NCBI GenBank assembly: GCA_016714445.1
Contig: JADJNF010000001.1
Location: forward strand, 1-64,000
Reading direction: 5' to 3'
DNA: 64,000 nucleotides
Source of the DNA: Saprospiraceae bacterium
Lineage (GTDB): Bacteria > Bacteroidota > Bacteroidia > Chitinophagales > Saprospiraceae
Shown: in pieces, positions 9,400 through 19,929 of the stretch
Layout of the letters: the number at the start of each line of letters is the position of its first letter
Position numbering within the stretch: position 1 is the first letter of the stretch
Made by a program: the position numbers and the translations under genes
The notes under the pieces: model-generated
Told to the model about the DNA's origin: nothing
Databases searched by the model: none
The model's input: the letters and a program-made list of their open reading frames with translations, nothing else

Positions 9400-9617
9400 T
9401 TGGAATTATACCGACGATAATTTTCTTTGAAAAAAATTATGTCTTCATTATAAAGACGATGTTTCACATGTCTTTATTAAATTTCGACGATAAATGTCTT
9501 TAAAGACAAGCTTCGTGTTACCGCTTTGGGTAAACATAAACTTCGTCCTTACTCAAAATTAATACAATGTTAAAGACATTTTTCGCAAACTAATTTATTT
9601 TGAGTATATATCATCTT
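9400..9617. repeat. Dispersed intergenic repeat, copy A
   Basis: The 312-bp gap between two convergent genes (9347-9658) holds no gene that I can support. Read on the minus strand, 9549-9617 closely matches 36126-36190. Both contain ACTCAAAATAAATT, then TTTGCGAAAAA, then a related inverted end (ATTTATTTTGAG or TTAATTTTGAGT). A second shared part, ATGAAGACAT followed by TCGTC-GTATAA, lies at about 9400-9450 here and 36210-36264 there. Between these parts copy A has an extra segment with several GTCTTTA/TAAAGAC inverted motifs. It looks like a small non-coding mobile or palindromic element. Confidence 0.6.
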
Positions 9618-9658
9618 TTTATTCAGTTCAACATTCCTTAAACGTTGCTTTAAATGAA

Positions 9659-10006
9659 CTATAAGTGTAATCTTGACTTTCTCGTGAGCAGGCTTTCTTT
9701 GGATTCCACTCTGTCAGGATCGGGAACACAGCAATCTACAGGGCATACCGCTGCACATTGGGGCTCTTCATGAAATCCTACACACTCTGTACATTTATCA
9801 GGAACTATATAATAGTAGTCATCCATGATAGGTTTTTGTTTTGCTGAAGCATCAACAGTTTTCCCATTTTCCAAAATGTAATCCCCCTTAAGTGTTGTTC
9901 CATCTTTAACAGCCCATTCAATACCTCCTTCGTAGATAGCATTATTTGGGCATTCAGGTTCACAAGCCCCACAATTTATACACTCGTCTGTAATTATTAT
10001 TGCCAT
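9659..10006 (-). CDS. Ferredoxin, 2[4Fe-4S] type
   Basis: A 115-residue soluble iron-sulfur electron carrier. The first cluster motif, CINCGACEPECP, lies at residues 9-20. The second site, CTECVGFHEEPQCAAVCPVDCC, has the longer loop between its second and third cysteines that is typical of the Alvin/Azotobacter-type 2[4Fe-4S] ferredoxins common in Bacteroidota. About 50 residues, including a beta-hairpin insertion (EGGIEWAVKDGT), separate the clusters. It lies 65 bp downstream of the phosphatidylserine synthase gene on the same strand; a functional link is not evident. The redox partner is unknown. Confidence 0.95.
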   Translation of the reverse strand: MAIIITDECINCGACEPECPNNAIYEGGIEWAVKDGTTLKGDYILENGKTVDASAKQKPIMDDYYYIVPDKCTECVGFHEEPQCAAVCPVDCCVPDPDRVESKESLLTRKSRLHL

Positions 10007-10071
10007 ATTATGTTAATTCTCATTATACTTGATAATGATTAAATTGAATGCAAAGATAAGTCAATGATTAC

Positions 10072-10770
10072 TCACAATGAATACCTTTCCTGAAATTTGC
10101 TTGTTAATGTATTGATAATGGACAAAATGATGTAGGCCAAAACAATATAAGAAACTGCTTCATACTTAAAAGTAATACCTAATATGATCGCTACTATCGC
10201 CATTAGATACTGATAAATGTTGTCTTTCCAGTTTTTTGTCATTCCCTTTGTTGAAAACATTCTGAATCCAAAACTTATCATCATAGCACTCAAAAATAGG
10301 GGAGTGATGAAGTAATAGACTTTAGAACTAAAAAAATCAATAAACGTTTGGCTATCATTTTCAATAGCAATGATAACACCTATATAAAAAACAGCATTAG
10401 CAGGAATAGGTAAACCCATAAAATATGATCTGGATGGGGTAATATTAAATTTTGCCAGCCTTATAGTACCTGCAACAACGATCATTGCACATGTTGCAAT
10501 GGTATAAAATTTGTTTTCAATATCAGGTGAGTACAAAGAATATAAGTAAGCAGGCCCAACTCCAAAACTTATAACATCAGCTAATGAATCCATTTGTTTA
10601 CCAAACTCACTTTGTACATTGAGCGCTCTGGCAACCAAACCGTCCAGGCTATCAAAAAGAAAACAACATAATAATAGAATCGGACTCCAATAAAAATCAC
10701 CAATCATTATAGCAGTAAAACCACAGATCAAATTTCCTGATGTAACAATAGACGGGATATAATTCTTCAA
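10072..10770 (-). CDS. pssA: CDP-diacylglycerol--serine O-phosphatidyltransferase
   Basis: This 232-residue inner-membrane enzyme makes phosphatidylserine, the precursor of phosphatidylethanolamine. The CDP-alcohol phosphotransferase signature is complete: D43-G44-x2-A47-R48-x8-G57-x3-D61-x3-D65. The first helix contains the typical IPSIVTSGNLICG, and several further helices follow. Length and N-terminal sequence match the PssA branch rather than phosphatidylglycerophosphate synthase. No decarboxylase gene is next to it in this window. Confidence 0.93.
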   Translation of the reverse strand: MKNYIPSIVTSGNLICGFTAIMIGDFYWSPILLLCCFLFDSLDGLVARALNVQSEFGKQMDSLADVISFGVGPAYLYSLYSPDIENKFYTIATCAMIVVAGTIRLAKFNITPSRSYFMGLPIPANAVFYIGVIIAIENDSQTFIDFFSSKVYYFITPLFLSAMMISFGFRMFSTKGMTKNWKDNIYQYLMAIVAIILGITFKYEAVSYIVLAYIILSIINTLTSKFQERYSL

Positions 10771-11028
10771 CTTAATTTTATTTGCACAAACATAAAGATA
10801 TTTTATAATATCAGGAAATCTGATTTAATTTTAATAGCAAATTAATACATCAATAGAGTAATGAGTACTAATCGACAACATTCTATTTAACATAATATTA
10901 ATTATAGGCAAAAAGAATACACATTTTTGTAGTATACCAATTTACCCAAACTAAAACATATCTTCAAAAAATCAAAAATAACTCCTTGCCAAAAAAGATT
11001 ACATCTTTAGAATAAACCAAGTTTAGAC

Positions 11029-14000
11029 CTATTTAACAATTGTAATATCTCCAGTAAACATTTCCAATCCTTCTGAAGTCAGGCACTCAGCAAAAAATAC
11101 ATATACACCAGGTTGAACAGAAACTGACCCAATCGCGCCATTCCAACCTTCCTGAGGGATATTCGGTTTGAAATTACTTTTTTCAAAAACCAAATTTCCC
11201 CATCTGTCATATATATTTAACTTATTAATATTCAAAACTTCATCATTCCCATAGATGGTAAAATAATTATTTACAGTATTGTTTATATTAATGATATTTG
11301 GTGCATTAATGATAACCACCTTTTTGACTTTTATAACAATATCTACGCTATCTGAACACCCTTTAATATCCTTGATGAAAAAATTGTATACCTGGTTTTT
11401 CTTTATCAGAATATCTGTAATTAAACAGTCACTACAAGATAAATTTTCAGAAGGTGTCCACATCATAAAAGCAATATCTGCCGGATCTAGATTTGTTTTT
11501 ATTTCGACGGTATGAATTTGGTCAAAAAGTAACTCTGGTGGTGAAATTCCGGTAGCATTAATATTGGTACCTTCATCGATTACAATTAATGTATCCGTTG
11601 AACAACCATTTGCATCAGTAATCAACAGTGTATAATTTCCGGGTTGCAGATTTGCAAATGAATCTACCACTGAAATAGAATTATTCAGCTTGAAATTAAA
11701 TGGTGGCAGTCCCCCATTTACTATGACTACCTTAATACTACCATCATTATCATCTATACAAGTTTCATCTTTTACTAAAGTTACAATAGACTTTGGATAG
11801 TTTTGATCTACATTTACTCTTACACTTTCTGTTGTCTTACATCCGGAATTTAAATAAGTGACATCCACTATATATTCACCACTTCCATTTACTTTTATAT
11901 TTCTCTGACTGGCGTCTGTTAATATATTTCCTGCTATAGTTGTCCATTTTACATCAAAAGTGCTCAAGGGATTTTCAATAGTTGCTGTCAAATCTGCACT
12001 TGTTAAACCACAGAATAGATTAATATCATCACTTACTTTGACAACAGGAAAATCACCAATTAGATCCACAACAAAGCTATCAACTGAAGTACAAAAATTT
12101 GAACTATCCATTACTTTTAAATAATATTTACCTGACTTGGTAACATATAAACTATCATTGTTTGCCCCGGCGATTAAAATATTGTTTTGATTAAACCACT
12201 CAAAAGTAAAACTTGAACTTGATAATGTTTGTCCTGCATCAAGATATGTTCCGATATTTATGCATGTGATAGGCAATACCGGCTTTTTTACAATCAAAGG
12301 AAATGTTTTCATTTCAGATACGTCTAAAACATCAGTATTTGTGCAACCATTGCTTAGATCTGTTACAGTTAATTTTACAAGTCCTTTTGAATCTATTTGC
12401 ACCGAATTATTATTGCCAAGTGTGATGCCATTTTGATCCCATAAATACTGGACATTGGCAGCAGACGTTGCCGATAATGTAAGTTTATCGATAGAACAAT
12501 TTAAAATACTTCCATCCACCGAATTAATCTGTGCCAATGGAATATTTTTATTTTCCGTTATGATTACTTCATCCAGACCAGATTTACAATTTGTATATTT
12601 GTCTAATACTTCGAAATAATAACTCCCCGGTGTGTTTATTGAAATAGAACTATTAGTGCCAATTATAGTGCCTGCCCCATTTACCCATTTAAACTCCGCA
12701 GTATTGGGTATGTTAGTTGTACCGGTAAGCAATATTTGACTATTTAAACAGGTCAGTATTTGATCCGCTCCCCCTACCCCATTTGGTAAATCGACTACGT
12801 CAAGGTAAATTTTAGAGACCGCAGAGCAATTGTTATTTGATTTCAATGAGAGAAATAAATTTTGATTGTTTATTACAACCAAAGCATCATTTGTGATTGG
12901 GTTAGTCTGATTATTAGCATCATTTTCATTTAAATAAAAGTTGTATCCGTAGTTTAAAGGAATATTGTATTTAAAATTCAAATTGTCCTTAATTTCAGTC
13001 AGGCTAAAAATATTTTGATTGTCCCGGTCAATATCACAAATTGAAATAGTATCAGTAAATATAAGAGGTAATGGTAAAATCTCCAGGAAAACTTCCGTTT
13101 TTGTTGAACTTACACATTGTGTGGTAGTGTCCAGACTTTCTACATAAAACAAGTATTTCCCTATATTTGTGGCTGTTGGCCTGATACTGTCAGTTGACTC
13201 AGCGAATGGAATTGTTGCTCCTGCACTTGCATACCAATTTGCTGCCAGACCAGATGTAACGCTGACTTGCAATATAGGTGTCGACTCCCCGAAACAGATA
13301 CTTTTATCACCCAAGGATAATGGTGGGGCAATGACGGGACAATCACATCTTGGTGCTTTAATCAGGAATTGGTCACTTGAGCATACATTATCAATATTAT
13401 TAAAAAATACCGATACATCTTCTGTAGATGGGATGTTCTTTAAAAACATCGTATCTGATGTACCAGGAATAATATCACCAGCAGAACTTGTGATCGTATA
13501 TCCTTTTGCCACTAAAGTGACATCATAGGTTAATAAATCTGTAGAACATATCGAGTTTACTATATTATATGATGGAGGCTCTACCAATTCAATATTTAGA
13601 AAAGCTGGATTTTCAGGACAAGTATTATTTACCGGCACAACATATTTAAATGAATATAAACCATTGGTTATGTTTTTAAATAATACATTATATGGATCTG
13701 TCAAAGATACTCCGGATGAACTATTTTCTGACCAATTTCCAGAAAAGGATTTTACATCAGTAAGATTATCGAACAGATTTAGAGACAATAAACTATCATT
13801 ACAAACACGTATGGAAGCACCAGTGCCAGATTGATTATTTATCAAAGAATTTACTGAAATAGTGTCAAAGGATGAACATCCATTTTGGTTGGTAATTTGA
13901 ATGGTAAATACCTCAGAAAGAGAAGGAGATACTTTGGTTGTGATCAATTCATTTACAAGATTTGGGTTATTTCCTGAAAAATAATTAAATATAAAATTTC

Positions 14001-16704
14001 CAGTTGCATTGGTTGTATACGATATATCCTTTAAATCAACAGTATCGTTTTTGCAAATGAAGACCGTGTCAGCATTTATATCAAAAACTGGACTTGGATT
14101 TAAGTATACGTCCTGAGAAACACTAATTTCTTTATTGTCACATGCATTAATATAACTCCAGGTATAGGTTCTGTGATCAGGAAAATCTATAAATTCAGGC
14201 TCTACTTTACCTTCGATCAAACAAGGACCAGGAAAGCTGTTACTAATAATCAATGAATCCTGATTAGGATAAACCCCATTGCATGGAAGATTTAAAACAG
14301 ATACAGGGGGATTAACAAATGTAATTTCTGGTGCAGGTTCTATTATTGCTATTTGCTCAAATGTGATAGACCTTCCACAAGAATCCGTGTATGTCCATTC
14401 ATATTTCAATTGACCACCACAAATATCAAAATTGCCACTAACTACACCATCTACCATCCCGTTGATACCACACTTTCCGGTAATTCCATTACTAAAGGAT
14501 AATGGAGATGGATTAAGGGGAATGTCATTGCAATTATACCTAACTGTGTCTGGCGGTAAGCTTATAAAACTGGCTATAGGTGCTTGACTCACCTGTATAT
14601 TTTGAAGTGCAGACAAGGAATGACCACATTCAGTTAATTTATCCCAACGAACTAATATTTGCCCTCCGCAACTGTTATAATTTAATGAAGATGTTGGATT
14701 TATCGTTCCTGAAATCAAACATTTCCCGGACAATTCGTTGCTATACTTTAACGGTACTAAAAAATTTCCTTCCGAACCACAAGCTACATTGATATCGGTC
14801 GGAACAGGGTCAGTGATCGCAGGTGCCGGTGCCGGTAAAACATTTACATTTCTGGAAACGTAAAGTGGTCTGGTGCATATGTCCTGATCTTCCCATATTA
14901 CATCAATTTTTCCACCACAAGATGTATAATTTTCGATTTTAATAGGAGTAGTTGCGCCATCGATCAGACATAGAACATCATTATTGGAATAATCAAGGGT
15001 AGCAGGATTAAAACTGGTAACATCTGCACATTTTACAGGACTATAGGAAGGGGCAACTACATGTTGGGCTTCCGGAGGTGGAAATACATTAATAGTTTGC
15101 AATTGTGTGATCTCTCTACCGCAGATGTCTGTGGCAGACCATACTCTCAGAATATTTTTAGTACAGTTTGATTCATCCAGAATATTGATGATAGGATATG
15201 CAAAGTCTGAAATTTCACAAAGTCCAATACCTGTGTTTGAATAAGGAAGCTCTTCATAGAGATTAAAAGTATCAAACTCGTGACACTCTAAATTGACTTC
15301 ACTGACATCAGGAAAGGTTGGTGGCGGAAGTGGTTTGATGATGATACTTTGTTGCAATGAAGCGGAGTTTCCACATAAATCTGTAACAGCCCATGTTCGC
15401 ATTACAGTACCACCATCACAGTAAGTATATTGATTTACTTCAATACCTGGATTGATCCCGACTCCTAAACAATTATCTGTCCAGTTGAGCGCAGTAAAAG
15501 GAGGTATCTCGTCGATACAATCTATTGTAACTGAGGGAGGCGTTATATCAAAAACAGGACTTTCCTGATCGACAAAAGCAATGTCCACAAATTTTATATC
15601 ACAAAAACAGTCATTACAGATAATGGTTGATGCAGACAGACCTACTACCGGCTGAATGGAAGAAGGTGAATAGTTATAACTATATATTTTGAAATTGTCG
15701 CATGTAGGATAGCTATAAGAACCTGAAGTACCCGGAAATATTTGTAAGATTGTACCTGCATCATCTGTCAAAAATACCGCTTCACTAAATAATGATGTAT
15801 TATTATTAAATCCGGTTACATTAAAAGCTATTGATTCTCCTGGACAGGAAGGTGTAGTAAGTATCTCTATTGTACCAGCCTCAGCCTCGGCCTGAGTAAC
15901 GGTGATAGGAAAACATCTCCTTGCTGGTATATCAGCTTCTAGTAAACATGGTGGGTTGGAAATATCGACACACAATGTATAATCACCTGGATTATCAAAT
16001 ATGATGTCAACACTAGTAGAAGGACCGTTTTGGATATTTACATCATTGAGATACCAATGATATAGTGCAGCTCCGGACACAGGAGGAATCATATAAGTGG
16101 CGGGAGTGGAACCACACACTTCTGTAGGTCCGGTTGTTTGTTCGATATCACCTACAGTAAGTGAACAATCACCTATTACTTCAATCTCTACATCACAAGC
16201 TGAACCGGCGCACCCGTCAACCAAAAAATAATACGTTGCCCCAATGGTTAAGTTTGTTAAAACTAATGTTCGATCTTGATTTGGACTACAGTTATTTACA
16301 TCACTATCAATACATGAATTTGGATCAGAACATGAAGAGTATACTGCCGCTTGGATTCCTCTTGTATTTCCCGGGTTGTTTGGGTTATCAATACAGTTGC
16401 TAACATGGGCTACCAAGGTTAAATTTGTACACCATGCAATAAAAGCAAACCAAGTAGGATTATTAATGACGGTCCCATCTTGATTGCATAAACTTCCATT
16501 ACCAACAGGAGGAGCACCCAAATCAGGTTCGAATGTTGACATAGTATAAGTATGACCATCCAAATCTTCAATTGTACATAAGACAGAAGCCTGATTACAG
16601 ACACAGGAAGGTTCCTCACCGGAATTACATGGTTCAAACTGACCGTATAGTGTAGATATTTTTACAAAGAATAAAACAAAAAATATAAAAATTAACTTTT
16701 GCAT
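11029..16704 (-). CDS. Giant T9SS-secreted, multi-repeat surface protein with gliding-motility-associated (CHU_C) C-terminal domain
   Basis: A 1891-residue exported protein with a signal peptide at residues 1-21. An N-terminal cysteine-rich domain (about 25-180) is of the type common in large Bacteroidota adhesins. From about 385 to 874 there are six tandem modules of 80-95 residues, each with a CGG...W...D.CG core and a proline-rich joint (KPLPPP, FPPPE, LPAPAPA), resembling HYR-type repeats. Immunoglobulin/PKD-like repeats follow, then one SprB-like repeat with NGGLPPFNFKLNN. The last 85 residues (YDRWGNLVFEKSNF...GVYVFFAECL...ITIVK) form the type B T9SS sorting domain. It is probably a surface adhesin. 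It has its own long upstream gap and appears monocistronic. Confidence 0.9.
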   Translation of the reverse strand: MQKLIFIFFVLFFVKISTLYGQFEPCNSGEEPSCVCNQASVLCTIEDLDGHTYTMSTFEPDLGAPPVGNGSLCNQDGTVINNPTWFAFIAWCTNLTLVAHVSNCIDNPNNPGNTRGIQAAVYSSCSDPNSCIDSDVNNCSPNQDRTLVLTNLTIGATYYFLVDGCAGSACDVEIEVIGDCSLTVGDIEQTTGPTEVCGSTPATYMIPPVSGAALYHWYLNDVNIQNGPSTSVDIIFDNPGDYTLCVDISNPPCLLEADIPARRCFPITVTQAEAEAGTIEILTTPSCPGESIAFNVTGFNNNTSLFSEAVFLTDDAGTILQIFPGTSGSYSYPTCDNFKIYSYNYSPSSIQPVVGLSASTIICNDCFCDIKFVDIAFVDQESPVFDITPPSVTIDCIDEIPPFTALNWTDNCLGVGINPGIEVNQYTYCDGGTVMRTWAVTDLCGNSASLQQSIIIKPLPPPTFPDVSEVNLECHEFDTFNLYEELPYSNTGIGLCEISDFAYPIINILDESNCTKNILRVWSATDICGREITQLQTINVFPPPEAQHVVAPSYSPVKCADVTSFNPATLDYSNNDVLCLIDGATTPIKIENYTSCGGKIDVIWEDQDICTRPLYVSRNVNVLPAPAPAITDPVPTDINVACGSEGNFLVPLKYSNELSGKCLISGTINPTSSLNYNSCGGQILVRWDKLTECGHSLSALQNIQVSQAPIASFISLPPDTVRYNCNDIPLNPSPLSFSNGITGKCGINGMVDGVVSGNFDICGGQLKYEWTYTDSCGRSITFEQIAIIEPAPEITFVNPPVSVLNLPCNGVYPNQDSLIISNSFPGPCLIEGKVEPEFIDFPDHRTYTWSYINACDNKEISVSQDVYLNPSPVFDINADTVFICKNDTVDLKDISYTTNATGNFIFNYFSGNNPNLVNELITTKVSPSLSEVFTIQITNQNGCSSFDTISVNSLINNQSGTGASIRVCNDSLLSLNLFDNLTDVKSFSGNWSENSSSGVSLTDPYNVLFKNITNGLYSFKYVVPVNNTCPENPAFLNIELVEPPSYNIVNSICSTDLLTYDVTLVAKGYTITSSAGDIIPGTSDTMFLKNIPSTEDVSVFFNNIDNVCSSDQFLIKAPRCDCPVIAPPLSLGDKSICFGESTPILQVSVTSGLAANWYASAGATIPFAESTDSIRPTATNIGKYLFYVESLDTTTQCVSSTKTEVFLEILPLPLIFTDTISICDIDRDNQNIFSLTEIKDNLNFKYNIPLNYGYNFYLNENDANNQTNPITNDALVVINNQNLFLSLKSNNNCSAVSKIYLDVVDLPNGVGGADQILTCLNSQILLTGTTNIPNTAEFKWVNGAGTIIGTNSSISINTPGSYYFEVLDKYTNCKSGLDEVIITENKNIPLAQINSVDGSILNCSIDKLTLSATSAANVQYLWDQNGITLGNNNSVQIDSKGLVKLTVTDLSNGCTNTDVLDVSEMKTFPLIVKKPVLPITCINIGTYLDAGQTLSSSSFTFEWFNQNNILIAGANNDSLYVTKSGKYYLKVMDSSNFCTSVDSFVVDLIGDFPVVKVSDDINLFCGLTSADLTATIENPLSTFDVKWTTIAGNILTDASQRNIKVNGSGEYIVDVTYLNSGCKTTESVRVNVDQNYPKSIVTLVKDETCIDDNDGSIKVVIVNGGLPPFNFKLNNSISVVDSFANLQPGNYTLLITDANGCSTDTLIVIDEGTNINATGISPPELLFDQIHTVEIKTNLDPADIAFMMWTPSENLSCSDCLITDILIKKNQVYNFFIKDIKGCSDSVDIVIKVKKVVIINAPNIININNTVNNYFTIYGNDEVLNINKLNIYDRWGNLVFEKSNFKPNIPQEGWNGAIGSVSVQPGVYVFFAECLTSEGLEMFTGDITIVK

Positions 16705-16932
16705 TTATTTACCTTTCTTTATAACAAAAGACCAAAATAAATCTTTTTTAAATAAAACTGGTCTATTTAAATTTTATTTTTTTTTGACAAGATTTAAAAG
16801 CGACAAAAATCATACATATAAAAATGATATAAATCTTAATTATGCAAATATATTAAATTGATTATTTGGTAATATCCGGAATATAAAAATAGTATAAAAT
16901 GAAATATTCAAAATATAAAGTGAAATGTGTAC

Positions 16933-18450
16933 TTAAGATTTCTTATTTTGATATGGAAGCACAGTTAGGTATGTTTTTATACTATTTTTTATGATGGTTC
17001 TTATTTCATTTCCGGGATTAAATTTCCAGATTAATATAAAGAATAAAATAGCTGAAATTGATGACTTTAAAACCATGTTAACCAACGGATGAAATTCCAA
17101 GTGAATTGAATGTAAGACTGCAAAAACTAGTATTCCAATAAGAATCACCAATAAATGGCTATCAAATCTTAGTGTAAAACCAAACCTTCTTTGTACAAAA
17201 ATGTGTTTTAAAATATTGAAAATTAAATAAGAAACACTAGTTGCAACTGCTGCGCCAATCAGTCCATATAGGGATATCATAAAATAGTTAAGGATTACAT
17301 TTACCAGACCAAGCATCAATAAAAAATACATATGAAATTTATAATCTTTCGAATAGGAAATGATTACTGAATTTACCCCTGTCAAAAGGTCAGTAATTTT
17401 AGCAATACTTAAAAAAGTAAAAATGTACAATACTGTATTTGTATCAGAACTCAGTTTTTCAGGCATGAGCATCAAAATATCCACCCATATAAAAAACAGC
17501 AATAAAAAAAGAAACACTCCACCAATCAAACCATACAAGGAAGATTTTTGATAAACATCCTGAATGTTGTTAAGCTCATTTTTGGCCCAACTCTTTGAAA
17601 TCACAGGTCCAGCTATCTGATTGATCGCTTTTGAAGGGATATCCATTACATTAGAAATGGTCATAATAATGGTATACACACCTACAGCTTCTTTACTAAT
17701 CATGGTACCAACCATAGCAATATCGATTTTTAATGCAAATGTGGCTCCGAGGCCATTCAATAATGAAAAGATCATGAATGCAAACAATCCTTGGTATTCT
17801 ATATTGTTAAGTGAAGATATTTCAGGTCTCCAACTGTGTTTATCTAATTGTATTAAATAGACAAACAAGGCAAAACCCACCAGTAAAAAATAACAAATAA
17901 GTGCAGAAACAAAATTTGATCTTTCAAAATAACCAAGGTAGATCAATAGAATAAGCAATGGAAGGAATATTTTCAATCCAATATTATTTATAATATCAGG
18001 GATTACAATTCTAAACCTGGCTATTGCATGATATAAAAAAACAGAAGAATAAAGAAATATTAAGCCCAAAACCCAAATACTAAACTTATTGTCATCTACT
18101 AGCGCAAAATTTTGAAATAATCGGTGCAGCGTTGAATTAAATAAAAGATATAAACAAATTAATACTATGGATGAAAAAATGGCGGATATCGTGGCTATAA
18201 CCATCGTAAAACCTAAAAAGTGGGCGTCCAGTTTTTTTTGAACGAAAATCGGGTAATATTTAACAATAGCTCCTTGAATACCAAAACCCAATAAAGGCAC
18301 CAATAATGTAGCAAAACTATGCAATGATTGAAAATATCCATAGAGTTCTTTATCCAGAGAATAAATAAAGACAACACTCAAAAACCCTACAAATGTTCCC
18401 AAAAAATTTACAGCTGAGTATTTGATACTCTGTCGTTGTATTACGCCCAA
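16933..18450 (-). CDS. Polysaccharide flippase (MATE/Wzx-like)
   Basis: A 505-residue inner-membrane protein with about 12-14 predicted helices. It opens with IKYSAVNFLGTFVGFLSVVFIY, typical of oligosaccharide flippases, and has helices throughout to ILFFILIWKF near the end. This superfamily moves lipid-linked glycans across the inner membrane for capsule, O-antigen or exopolysaccharide. No glycosyltransferases or polymerase lie beside it, so which glycan it serves cannot be inferred here. It is complete in length for the family. Confidence 0.85.
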   Translation of the reverse strand: MGVIQRQSIKYSAVNFLGTFVGFLSVVFIYSLDKELYGYFQSLHSFATLLVPLLGFGIQGAIVKYYPIFVQKKLDAHFLGFTMVIATISAIFSSIVLICLYLLFNSTLHRLFQNFALVDDNKFSIWVLGLIFLYSSVFLYHAIARFRIVIPDIINNIGLKIFLPLLILLIYLGYFERSNFVSALICYFLLVGFALFVYLIQLDKHSWRPEISSLNNIEYQGLFAFMIFSLLNGLGATFALKIDIAMVGTMISKEAVGVYTIIMTISNVMDIPSKAINQIAGPVISKSWAKNELNNIQDVYQKSSLYGLIGGVFLFLLLFFIWVDILMLMPEKLSSDTNTVLYIFTFLSIAKITDLLTGVNSVIISYSKDYKFHMYFLLMLGLVNVILNYFMISLYGLIGAAVATSVSYLIFNILKHIFVQRRFGFTLRFDSHLLVILIGILVFAVLHSIHLEFHPLVNMVLKSSISAILFFILIWKFNPGNEIRTIIKNSIKTYLTVLPYQNKKS

Positions 18451-18737
18451 ATAATTAATATTTTCATTTATATGAATATGTTATTATACATAAAGTCTTA
18501 TAAACCAAATTGATTTGTTTTTATTTAATTTTGAACTATATGTCCGATACTACCATTGAAAACATATTTAAATCAATTGATTTAATTATTATTACAAAAT
18601 AACTAAAAAAATTTGAATGTAAACATACAAGTAAAATTCATTTTGTTTGTACATTAGATGATTAATTGTCAGATTAATATAAATAATTTTAAGAAAATTG
18701 TAACAAATTAAATCATAGAACCGTCATCCTTCTGTAA

Positions 18738-19253
18738 ATGAGCAAAGAAAAAATGAAAGCACTGGATTTACCTTTTAAAGATAAATTATATCGATTTGCT
18801 TTGAATATTGTGGGTAATACCTTTGATGCTGAAGATATCATGCAGGAGCTCATGATAAAAATTTGGAACAGAATGGATCAATTTAAAGAAATTGATAACA
18901 AAGAAGCATGGTGTATGACGGTGACCAGAAATATGGCCATCGACAAAACAAGAAATAAAAAAACGAATGTTCAGGATATTTCAGATTACCATCACTTAAA
19001 AGATGCTGACGATACACCGGATAAAAAATTGGAAATAGAAGAGCGATTTGGTAGTATAATGGAGTTGGTAAATCAATTGCCGGAAAAACAAAAAATGATT
19101 ATACACTTGCGTGATGTGGAAGGTTATAGTTATCAGGAAATAGCCGATATGACTGAAACAACGCTCGATTTTGTAAAAGTGAGCTTACACAGAGCACGTA
19201 AAACATTAAAAGAGCAATTATTAAAAAGAAATTTCAAAAAATATGAAGCATAA
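18738..19253 (+). CDS. ECF RNA polymerase sigma factor
   Basis: A 171-residue ECF sigma factor. Region 2 (about 12-80) contains LYRFALNIVGNTFDAEDIMQ and NKEAWCMTVTRNMAIDKTR. Region 4 (about 110-160) contains LPEKQKMIIHLRDVEGYSYQEIADMTE and a recognition helix DFVKVSLHRARKTL. It overlaps the next gene by 11 bp and heads a five-gene plus-strand cluster ending in three DUF4252 genes. In Bacteroidota, DUF4252 genes are often found near ECF sigma genes, so the cluster is probably one regulated unit. The inducing signal is unknown. Confidence 0.93.
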   Translation: MSKEKMKALDLPFKDKLYRFALNIVGNTFDAEDIMQELMIKIWNRMDQFKEIDNKEAWCMTVTRNMAIDKTRNKKTNVQDISDYHHLKDADDTPDKKLEIEERFGSIMELVNQLPEKQKMIIHLRDVEGYSYQEIADMTETTLDFVKVSLHRARKTLKEQLLKRNFKKYEA

Positions 19254-19893
19254 TATTGATCATATTCTGGATAATTATTGGGCTGGAGAATCCACTGTTG
19301 AAGATGAAGTTTTACTAAAAGACTATTTCAAAAGTGGCGAAATACAAGAAAAGCACGAGCTTTATAAAGAATTATTTGTGTTTTTTAGCGAGCAAAATAA
19401 TATAACTTACCAAAAGGAAAATATAGTTATCGATTATTCCAGATTATTGGACAAATATTGGGATGGAGAAACTTCTGAAGATGAGGAATTTATTTTGAAG
19501 GTATATTTTTGTAGTGGTAATGTTCAGGAAGAACACAAAGGGTTTGTGGATTTATTCGAATATTTTGATACCCAAAAGAGTATTACCTTTAATTCCCAGC
19601 AGAGTAAGTCGATTGATGTTAAACCAAAGATAAAATACTTTAGTTTTCGAAAAATAATTTATTCGATTGCAGCTGCAAGCGTTCTTTTGTTTGCTGCCGT
19701 TACTGTAATGAAAGATATAAATCCTGACCCGACTGTACAACAGACTGCGATGGTATATGAAATCGAAGATCCTGAAGAAGCACTCAGAGTGACAAAAGAA
19801 GCTTTGGCTTTGGTCTCTAAAAAATTTAGAGCTAGTCAGCAGACAGTTAGAGAAAATATGGGTTCGCTGGAAAAAGCAGCCATTTTTAAATAG
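19243..19893 (+). CDS. Anti-sigma-factor-like membrane protein with duplicated motif
   Basis: A 216-residue protein whose start codon lies inside the sigma-factor gene (11-bp overlap). Residues about 4-55 and 63-115 are tandem copies of one motif: LDNYWAGESTVEDEVLLKDYF then LDKYWDGETSEDEEFILKVYF, each followed by SGxxQEEH/KH...LFxxF. A single transmembrane helix follows (about 136-155, IIYSIAAASVLLFAAVTVM), with a roughly 60-residue C-terminal tail predicted outside the membrane. This single-helix layout directly after an ECF gene fits an anti-sigma factor, although the HxxxCxxC zinc motif of ZAS domains is absent. The anti-sigma role is inferred from context. Confidence 0.75.
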   Translation: MKHNIDHILDNYWAGESTVEDEVLLKDYFKSGEIQEKHELYKELFVFFSEQNNITYQKENIVIDYSRLLDKYWDGETSEDEEFILKVYFCSGNVQEEHKGFVDLFEYFDTQKSITFNSQQSKSIDVKPKIKYFSFRKIIYSIAAASVLLFAAVTVMKDINPDPTVQQTAMVYEIEDPEEALRVTKEALALVSKKFRASQQTVRENMGSLEKAAIFK

Positions 19894-19929
19894 AATTTCA
19901 CATTATTAACACTTAAAATTATTTTAATC

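Noticed and set aside
13169..13528. Plus-strand ORF of 119 codons within the giant surface protein gene
   Set aside because: It is antisense to a continuous 1891-codon gene with clear domains; the open frame is a by-product.
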